Shown here: piece after piece, positions 48,901 to 59,400 of the stretch
Numbering within the stretch: position 1 is the stretch's first letter
Layout: each line of letters opens with the position of its first letter
From: Cyclina sinensis
Taxonomy: Eukaryota > Mollusca > Bivalvia > Venerida > Veneridae
DNA length: 64,000 nucleotides
Direction of reading: 5' to 3'
Assembly: GCA_012932295.1 (NCBI GenBank)
Contig: JAAONU010000006.1
Location: 27,058,882 to 27,122,881, forward strand
The notes under the pieces: model-generated
Told to the model about the DNA's origin: nothing
Seen by the model: the letters and a program-made list of their open reading frames with translations, nothing else
Database searches by the model: none
Program-made: the position numbers and the translations under genes

Positions 48901-50355
48901 TGTGTCATCTGGGTTCAAAAACTAGGTCACAGAGCCCAAAAATAGAAAAACCTTGTTAACACTCTAGAGGTTACATTTTCAGTCCAAATATCCTGGAAAT
49001 TAGTCAAAAAGGTTGTTTTGATGATTTTTAGCTCAAGTTCAAAATTGGGTCATCTAGGGTCAAAAACTATGTCACAGAGCCCAAATATGGAAAAACCTTG
49101 TTAACACTCTAGAGGTAACATTTTCAGTCCAAATATCCTGGAAATTTGTCAGAAAGGTTGTTTCAATGATTTCTAGGTTAAATTTGAATATGTGTCATCT
49201 GAAATCAAAAACTAGGTCACAGAGCCCAAAAATAGAAAAAAAACTTGTTAACACTCTAGAAGCTACTTTTCAGTCCAAATATTCTCGAAATTTGTTAGAA
49301 AAAATGTTTTAATGATTTCTAGCTCAGATTCGAACAAAGGTCATCTGGGGTCAAAAACTAAGTCACAGACCCCAAATATGGAAAAAGGGTGTTAACACGC
49401 ATTGAGTTAACATTTTCAGTTCAAATAACCTTGAAATTTGTCAGAAAGATTGTTTTAATGATTTCTAGCTCAGTTTTGAATATGGGTTATGTGGGGTCAA
49501 AAACTAGGACACATGGCCAAAAAGTAGAAAATCCTTGTTAATGCTCTAGAGGTTACATTTTCAGTCCAAATGTCCTTGAAATTTGTCAGAAAGGTTGTTT
49601 CAATGTTTTGTAGCCCAGATTAGGATATGGGTCATCTGGGATCAAAAACAAGGTCACAGAGCCTTAAAATGTAAAAACCATTTTAACACTCCAGAGGTTA
49701 CATTTTCAGTCCAAATATCCTGGAAATTTGTCAGACAGGTTGTTTTGATGATTTCTAGCTCAAGTACTAATATGGGTCATCTTTGGTCAAAAACTAGGTC
49801 ACAGAGACCAAATATGGAAAAACCTTGTTAACAATCTAGAGTTAAGATTTTAATTCCAAATAACCTGAAAATTTGTCAGAAAAGTTGCTTCTATGATTTC
49901 CAGCTCAACTTTGAATATGGGTCATCTGGATTAAAAAACTAGGTCACAGAGCCTAAATATCGAAAAACTTTGTAAACACTCTAGAGGCTACATTTTCAGT
50001 CCAAATGTCCTGGAAATTTGTCAGAAAGGTTGTTTTGATGGTTTCTAGCTCAGGTTTGGATATGGATCATCTGGGGTCAAAAACTAGGTCACAGAGCCCA
50101 AATATGGAAAAACCTTGTTAACACTCTAGAGGCTACGCTTTCAGTTCAAATAACCTTGAAATTTGTCAGAAAGATTGTTTCAATAATTTCTAGGCCAAGT
50201 TTGAATATGGGTCATCTGGGGTCAATTAACCAGGTCCATAGCAACTTTGTTAAAAGCAGTCATATTCAGGTGAGCGATATAGGGCCATCATGGTCCTCTT
50301 GTTAAATTTTAAAACATATGCACTTTATTCCCCCCCCCCCCCCACCTCAAACCCC

Positions 50356-50409
<54 letters not shown>

Positions 50410-53400
50410 AATACATAGGTACTTCACTCCCCATTCACCCTCAAATCCCACCCCCCAACCAGTCACCCCCCCCCCCCCATTTTTTTTACCCCCCACCCCC
50501 GCGCCTTTTTTTTTTTTAAACATAGGTACTTTACTATCCGCCCCCAACCCTGGCCCAATTTTTTTTTTTTTTTTTAAATTTTAATACATAGGTACTTGAC
50601 TCCCCATCCACCCTCAACCCCAGCAGGCTCTTGTTTACCTTTTTAGTTATTCTAACAGAGTACCCAAGGGCGACACAAGTGTTCCACTGAACACCCATCT
50701 AGTTCTTCCTTTTGTTATGTCTCCCTCCACAAAGATACATATTGTTTTTGTTCTTTCCATCTGTATGTTTGTATGTCTCTTTATGTCACAAAGATGGTGT
50801 GGGCATCTTCTCCAAAATGGCAAGATGGATTTCAATGGAACTTCTTATGATATATTTGTACCAGGCCTAGATGAGCATATTGTTGGTATTTTCTGGTTCA
50901 GTGATTTGCTGCGAAGTTATGGGCCATGATTGATTTAAATTTGAACACATATGGGCAATATCTCCATGACCGTTTGTCTGATTTTGACAAAACTCCACAG
51001 GAATGATTGTTAGCAAGTGTAGTTAGAAGTTTTATTGATGTTTTCTGGTCAACTGATGTTTATTGGAGTTTTGGCTCTTGATTTGTCCAGATTTGAATAT
51101 ATTTTGGCATACTCCATAACCACTGATCAAATTTTGGGGAAACTTCACAGGAATGATAAGCAAAATTAGTTATGTATTTGTATGCCTCCAAAGGGAGGCA
51201 TATAGTTTCTAAATTGTCTGTCCGTCATTCCGTCCGTCTTTCTGCTTTTTGTCCAGTCCATAACTTTGTCAGTCATAGATGATTTTGAAATATTTTTTAT
51301 AAATATGTGGCACCTTGAGACAATGTGTGACATGCAAGACCCAGGTTTGTAGGTCAAAGGTCAAGGTCACACTTGGAGTTGAAAGAAAATTTTCATGAAA
51401 GTGCTTTGATGGTCATGTCCGTTCAACAATTCTGTCATTCCTGGATGTATTTTAAAATGACTTGGCATAAATGTGTTGCACATGATGACGACGTGTCACG
51501 CACAAGAATCAGGTGTCCTGCTCAGAGGTCCAAGTCACATTAGGGGGCATATGTCCATTCACAACGACAGGTCCTTTTTCCTTCTTCTTGTGGTCGGATG
51601 ATTTTGAGTGAAGTTACCGCCATTGATTTGTACAACTTTAAATACAGGTGGGCATATCTCCATAACTGCTGGTTAGATTTTGTTGAAACTAAACAGCAGT
51701 GATCATTAGCAAGTGTAGTTATGGATATGATTGGCTTATACTGGTTGAATGATTTTTAGCAGTGTTGCAGCCCTTGATTTGTCCAAATTTGAATACAGTT
51801 GGGCATATCTCCATAACCATTGGTTGGATTTGGAGGAAACTTCAAAGCAAAGATCATGACCAAGTGTAGTTATTCATATTATCAGTGTATTTCTGTCAGA
51901 TGATTCCTAGTGGTGTAACAGTGCTTGATTTGTCCAAAATTGAGTACATTTCAGCATATCTTCATAACTGCTAGTCAGAATTAGACTGCTCATTAGATTT
52001 TGATAACATGGGGTAGACATGTTTTTCTCAAAAACCTTCTTCAGTTTCATATTAAAATGAAACTTGGATATGGTGTGTAAGTACATGTAGCTTGTATGCA
52101 GTTGTTATTTGGAATTGCATTTGGATATCTTTTAGCTCTTGTTCCAGTTGCAAGGCAGAATGTGGGGTATTTATCACTTTCAGTGATAGCTCTAGTTTAA
52201 TCAAATTTTAGTATTTAGTTCTAAGGTTGTTGATTTTCATGTGGTATTGAAATAATTAAAGTGATCTCAGTAGAGATAAATTACTGTTATAGTTGCTAAT
52301 TCTAGGTGTGGAAATTTGTGTTCCAACAGATCAGAACATTTCTTCTGTTTCTTGATCATAAACATTGATGTATTCCTTCCAGTTATATATGTGCCAATAC
52401 ATTTGGACGTCGTATGGTCTATCCAGGGGCAACTGCATTGATTAATGCTCTGGTTGGTAAGTTACTCCTTAGTAAAGACTGGGTCAGTAAGGCACAGTGT
52501 GCTAGGTTTAGAGATGTTGAAAGTTCTTGTTTTAGTTTTTGCTATGGGTGAGTTTAAAAATGCTTAGGTTAGTATGAATTTATTTTTTGACAATTGCTGT
52601 AAGGAATTGATTCTTTTGATTATTTGTCTAAAGCATTATTTTCTTTTTCTTTTTTTACCAAATCATGATCAAGTTAGGCTCAAATCCCACATAAGGGTAG
52701 TCTTTGATTGATGCATCTGTGTCTTTGTGTTAGGGATGGAAATTTATAAGAGTTTTAGTTATTCAGTTTTCAGAAACCAACACAATTTGATAACTAGATT
52801 TTACACCTTTGGACATCAAATGACAAAACTTTGTAGCAAGTTTTCAAATTTTAGTTTAGCTAGTTCAAATTATTGAAATTAAGTTGAAGCCTGAATATGG
52901 ATGGAAAACCTTGTTTAATTGGTTGCATTGTTGAAATAATTGGATGCATTGTTGTTTTTAAAGATAAGGATTTTAGCACGTTCAGTATAAAGTGATGCTA
53001 TACTTATAAAGGCTTATTTGAATAGTTAAAGTTTGTAGTGAACAGGGGTTATTATGAACAAGCGAACATAGCCTAACATAAATCATCATCTTAACCTGGT
53101 CAAAGTAAATGAAAAATGACTTCTGTGTTGTTTTTGATTATTGTAATTTTCATATTTATAAATGAGGCTTATTTGTTTGTTGGTTTTGTCTTGTAAGAAA
53201 TATTTGATTATGTAATTTCAGAGGGACCATTATGCCAGGGCAGGGCAAGATTAGTTGAAGAGGTAATGATAATTTCTTAGAGCATGTCTTTTTGTTTACT
53301 ATAAATTGTTGTTAAGTGAAAAACAAATATTTCCAGACATTATACTAAAATGTAATGTTTAAATGTGTGATGCCCTTGACCCCCACTTATTCTATGGACG

Positions 53401-56400
53401 AGGATAATAAAATTATATTAGGGTGGTGAAAAATTTGAAAACAAATTGGTAAAATGTGTGTAACAGTTTTATTCAGATTTTGAAAGCTGTAGAATCTTAC
53501 TGGACTTTGCAATTTATTAACTCTGGAAAAGTTTAAAACTCTAAAATTGTGGTACTTTGTGTTTTTGTTTTCCAGAAACATGGAGAAAGAGCAAAACTTT
53601 TAACAGAAGACGGAAATGAAATTGACACAATGTTTGTTGACAGAAGAAACTCAAATTCCAGAAATGGAAAAACATTGGTATGATGGTGTCTTTTTAGTTT
53701 ATTTATATTGCACATACAGAATTTCAAGTCCTCTGTGCTAATGGGCAAAATGAATATATAACAACATTGTTGCAACAGAGTTTCACATCAGAAATCCACA
53801 CAACAAAGTGAAATTTAGGTTTTATTTATGAAAATTGAATTCATAGTTTTGCAGAGACTTTACTAGGAAACTTAGTCTCCATTATTCTGACTTTCATAAG
53901 TTGCCTCTTAGCTTCAGTGTAATATGTTAATTACCTTGAATTATATTTTTCTTCAGGTTGTTACATGTGAAGGTAATGCAGGTTTCTATGAGATTGGTGC
54001 CATAGGAACCCCCCTTGACCTCGACTACTCTGTGATTGGTTGGAACCATCCAGGATTTGCTGGAAGCACAGTACGTCTTTATTACTAGTATAAGAATGGG
54101 GGACATTAGTGGATTATCTACCCTGAATATCTACCCTATCTCTGATATTACATTGGTCCTTCCATTTGGTTTCCTCTGCTTTTATCGCTATTTTCTCTTT
54201 TGGTAATTTTGATAATTAAGCCTAATTGTTTGCAACAGTTGTAGTCGGATTATACATTAAGTTCAGCAACATGTTTTGTTAACACCATTTTCTTTGTTTT
54301 TGATAATCCTAACTTTTTATTTAATATATAAATGACAGTTTTCACAACTAAAAGTCAAGATAATCACAATTAGATACAAGGATAAAGTCAGAGGATTCCA
54401 ACTGGAAGGACCAATATGCTATTTGGTCTACCTTTGATGTTATCTGAGTAAGGGGGATAATTTGTTATTAGGAATGTCCCTCATTTCAAAATGTGAAAAA
54501 GTTATTTTCAACAAAAAAGGAAGCTTCATAATTATACTTGAGACTTGAGTTGTGATTCTAGTCTGCATAAAGATTGGATAAATACTGTTTCCTAAAGTGC
54601 CAAAGAAAGTTATTAGATAAACTTGGATGTTGGATAAATGTGTTGCTATTGAAAAAGCGAGCTAGCACCATTTCTAAAGTCAAGGTCACAGTATGATATT
54701 TTCTTTTTAGTAAAATGTTGCATAAAGCAGGTCACTTGTACTTTACACAAGTGGCTTATGTAGGTACTAAAAAACCTACACATAGTTGTGAAAGGATACC
54801 ATTAATCCTGTAATCTATAAATAAATAATATAACTTTGTATATTTAAAGAAATTTGTTTTAATTAGGTCACAAAAAAATTAACTGAAAAATATGAGAGTG
54901 ATTGATATAGAATTTCAGTGCTTTTAAAAATGGGGAAACATATTTCAAAGTGAAACCTCTATCTCAGTTATTTCATAAAAAAAATTATGATACTGTTTTC
55001 TGCAGCATTGTGCATGAAAAATGTTACTACTTCTAATGCTGACTTAAAATTCTTTTTTTATAATTCTCTCCAGGGTGTACCATTCCCATCACAAGAACAA
55101 TGTGCAATAGATGCAGTTATGCAGTATTCCATACACAAACTGGGGTTTAGCCCAGACAATATTGTACTCTATGCATGGTCTATAGGAGGTTACACAGCCA
55201 CATGGGCAGCCATGAATTACCCTGATGTAAAATATGTGGTAAGTTTTTAGCTCACCTTAGAACAGTGTGCTCATGGTGAGCTTTTGTGAACATGATGTAT
55301 TAGTCTGTGGATCAATGCCACATGCATAGGCAGTCTTTGGCTTTAAACAACATTTCCACCGTTACCAATTGGTCAGAATTGATGAAACCTGGTTATATGA
55401 TTGAAACTGGCCCTGCTCCTGAGGTCACTTGTTTTTACATTGGCTTACATAGAATAATTTCAAAAAGCTTTTTGTCAGAAACCATGGGCCCAGAGTTAAG
55501 ATAATGTATTATATAGTGTGTTGCATTTTGTTATAGTCCTGCACAAAAGTTGTTCAAATCATGGCCCTATGATGAAAATTGGTTATTCCCTTGGGGTTAC
55601 TAATTTAATTGATATGTTATTTGAGCTACATGCATAAGTTTGCTTGAACATTTCAACTTAAACTTTGAACAGTCATGACCATGACCTATTGATCTACTTT
55701 CTGCTTATGGCATGACGTCTGTGAAATTTGTAAAACATGTATAGCTCTGCATTTAGATTTCAGCTCTTAATGTGGTTGACCTTGACCTGCTGACTTATTT
55801 TCTTTTTTGAAGTTAGAGAAAAGAAATTTAAAATTGGCCATGTTCCAGGGGTCATTAGTAACTATACACATTATAAAATTAAGTCAGGTGAAACAGCTCA
55901 GGGTCCAGGAAAAGAACTTGCTAAGAAATGTGTAGGAAATTTTTATGCCCCAAAGAAGGTTATTCAGTTTTTTTCAACTGTTTGTCATTCTGCCTGAAAA
56001 CTTGAAAAAAATCCCCATAATTTCCTTAGAGCTACATGTAAAATGGATTTACTTCATACTTTAACACAGCCGTCTTTGGACAAGACCTTCCCACATACAT
56101 ATATGACTTTGACCCCTGAATGACCTTAATTTGAAGGTCCAGTTGTCAAAGATACTTAATATTGGCCTTAACACCCTTTTTCCTAAACAGATTAAGTTCA
56201 TATTTGCACACAACAACCCTTCGGAAGAGATCTTCCAGTGTCACTGACCCCTGAATGATCTTCGTTTCAAAGACCCAGTTGTCCAAAAAACTTAATATTG
56301 GCCATAACTCCCTGTTTGCTAAACAGATTTAGTTCATGTTTGCTCACAGCAACTTTTGGGAGAGGTCTTCCAAATGACAAATATATATATATTTTTTTTA

Positions 56401-59400
56401 TCTTGACCCGTAAATGACTTTGACCTTGAGGTCAAATAAAAACATCCAGAAAAAAAACAACATCCACTTCTTTTGAAAGTTTGCAGTTTATCTTCATCTG
56501 GTTCATAACTCAAAACACTAGACAGATTTAGTTCCTGTTTTCTCACAACAGCTTTTGGGAGAGGTCTTCCAAATGACACATATATTATGTCTCCCCCCCT
56601 CTGGGGAAGATATATTGTTTTTGCCTTGTGCGTCTGTCCGTCTGTCACACTTCGTTTCCGCTCAATAACTAGACTTCTGTTTGACCCAGAGCCTTCAAAC
56701 TTCAATGGGTGATTGCCCTATTGATTTTGGTTTCATAGGTTGATTGCCCTTATTGAGTAGAAGAACCTTATTGATTTTGGGGTTAGTAGGTCAAAGGTCA
56801 AGGTCACAGGGGCCCAAAGAGGGTAAACCATTTCCACTCAATAACTGGACTACCGTTTGACCCAGAGCCTTCAAACTTCATATGGTGATTGCCCTTATTG
56901 ATTAGAAGAACCGTATTGATTTTTGGGTCAGTAGATCAAAGGTCAACGTCACAGGGGCTCGAAGAGTTTAAACCGTTTCAGCTCAATAATTGGAGTTCTA
57001 TTTCACCCAGAGCCTTCAAACTTCATAGGGTGATTGCCCTTATTGGGTAGAAGAACTCTCTTGATTTTTGGGGTCAGTAGTTCAGTTTTAAGGTCATAGG
57101 GACCCAAAGAGTGTAAAGCGTTTCCGCACATTAACTGGAGTTCTTTTTCACCCAGAGCCTTCAAACTTCCTAGGGTGATTGCCCTTATTGAGTAGAAGAA
57201 CCGTATTGATTTTTTGGTCAGTAGGTCAAAGGTCAAGGTCACAGGGGCCCAAAGAGTGTAAACCGTTTCCGCTCAATAACTGGAGTTCTATTTCACCCAG
57301 AGTCTTCAAATTTCATAGGGTGATTGCCCTTATCGAGTAAAAGAACCGTAATGATTCTGGGGTCAGTACGTCAAAGGTCAAGGTCACTGCTGGAAGGACA
57401 CTTCTCGACCATATATATGTAAAAAAATGGACTGCATTTAAGCTGGTGTTACTCCAATACATTACAGCTACCATGATGTAACATATGCTGTCTTCCACAC
57501 TGCCGTTGATACAAACAGTTCCACTGTGATGTCAGGTGACGTTTACCATGCCTAGAGTAAGGTGTGAAACTATCATAACCATACATATGTTAATATAAAT
57601 ATATATAATTTTCTTTATACCATAATAAATGACAGAGGCTTCTGTTTCAGAAAGTTGATATCTCTTCCTTGGCCTTCCTTCCATCGGGTGCAGGGGGGAG
57701 ACATGCGTTTTTCACCAAAAAAAAACATCTAGTTTCTTTTATATTTACCCTGAAATGACTTTGACCTTGAAGTCAAATTAAAAAACAACAACACTCGCTT
57801 CTTTTGAAGAATCTGCAATCAGCTCAAAGCACCTCTTCAGTGACAGTGTCATGTTTCAGTGACAGTTCTTTTTTACTGGTAAACTCTTCTTATACGAAAC
57901 TACAAGACCAAGAGCTCTGAAAGTTTTTCATTAAGCATTGTCAAGTGGACTTCTACCAAAACTGTCCAAATTGGCCCTAGTGTTCTGGCTCCATCCATAG
58001 AGTCAAATGATGTACATGGACTCTTGTTGATATATTTATTAAAAAACTACTTATCTGAGACTTCTGAAATTTGTTTTGCAGTATTTTCTTTTGAACCTCT
58101 ACAAAGATTTTACAAATTAAGTCCCTGGGATTTTTTTTTGCTCGATGAGGATGTAAGTTGATATATTAATTTTACAAATAAATCTATACATTGCACTTGT
58201 CATTTTTAACAATTAAGGGCTTTTGTGGTCCCCTTGTTTAGAAAATGTTGTTTCAGATACTTTATTTATACTCCATTATTGCTGTTTGCAGATATTAGAT
58301 GCAACTTTTGATGAGATTATGCCCTTGGCATTAGCAAAAATGCCCGAGTTTGCAAGTAAGACCATATTGATTATTTTGTTTTTTGACTTGCATTGTTGTA
58401 ACATCAGGGTTGCCAGCGGACTTGAAAAGTCAGGGAAATTGGGTATTTTTTCAAGGTCAGGGAATTGTCAGGGAATTTTGAAATTTGGTCAGTGAAAAAT
58501 GAAAATCCTGAAAAGTCAGTGAAAAGTCAGGGAAAAATTATTTCAAAGGTCGAAAAATATACGCATTGAAGGTCTTACTTGGCTATGGCAGTCTTTAGGC
58601 ATTTAATATTTGACTTTATCACTCTCACAGTTAAGCATTAAATTCAAATAACAGTAAACTGTGATATTAAGAAGCATTATATGTTAACTTAGTGATTATA
58701 ATACCCATTATTTACCTTAGAACATCATTCAGCCACACTAACTTACTTCACTCATTCAAAGTCTTTAATTTTATAGTGATTATTTCATGATATGCCAAAA
58801 TGAGCCCTATGTTCTTGTTTTCACAATCAGTGGAGTTTATCATGATGCCTTATACAAGTAACTGTGTTAAATGTTTATTGTTCTTATAGTTTAGAGATGT
58901 TTGAATTTTAAGTTTTGTCATACAAGTATTACTCTTATAGTCTTGGTGTTTTATGTGTTACTACTAGGAAGGAAAGAGTGACTTATGTGATTTCTAATAC
59001 AGATGCTTATGTTATGATTCTTCTGATTTTCATGTCATATGTTTCACATGTTTCACTGACCAACAGTCACACTGTGTTTGAATAGAAATAGTTAAGAATA
59101 GTAGAACACAATGTTTGAATCATTACTTTGATGTAAATGTTTTATATTTTGGAAAATAAATACAAGTTTACATGCAAAAAATATAATGGGAGGATTGGAC
59201 GGCTATAGCTGAGGTCAGGAGGACGTTTATGTGTTTGACGATTTTGGTCAGTGAAAAACATGAATTGGTCAGTGAAAAGTCAGGGAAAAGTCAGGGAATT
59301 TTATTTCACCAAAGTGCTGGCAACCCTGAACATGTTAAAATATGTAATTATCGTTACATGTGTATCTAAGTGCCCTAGAAAGGACAAAGAAATTCTCTTA

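Larger units (their letters stand above)
47399..50303 (-). mobile_element. Copy f of the hairpin-ended element, with two different arrays
   Basis: The tail hairpin 'agctcacctgagc' against 'gctcatgtgagct' is followed by a CCGT microsatellite (47453-47478), a 165-bp array (about 47590-48810), a different 145-bp array (about 48830-50240) and the head 'tagggccatcatggtcctc'. It is the only copy here with both core types. It is antisense to ABHD16A, in intron 7, nested in the 43546-50678 unit. Array units are similar to each other, so this is probably the youngest copy in the window together with copy a. Confidence 0.8.
43546..50678. mobile_element. Outer element with 13-bp TIRs containing two nested insertions
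   Basis: TTGTGTCGCCCTT at 43546-43558 is exactly inverted as AAGGGCGACACAA at 50666-50678. The bases just inside the left end ('aacgttggctataactttgc') continue at 46693 after the composite element, with the repeat unit 'cataactttgccattt', so the composite and copy f are later insertions. I could not identify a target duplication, so the two ends may belong to one 1.3-kb element or to related copies. It fills most of ABHD16A intron 7. Confidence 0.55.
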
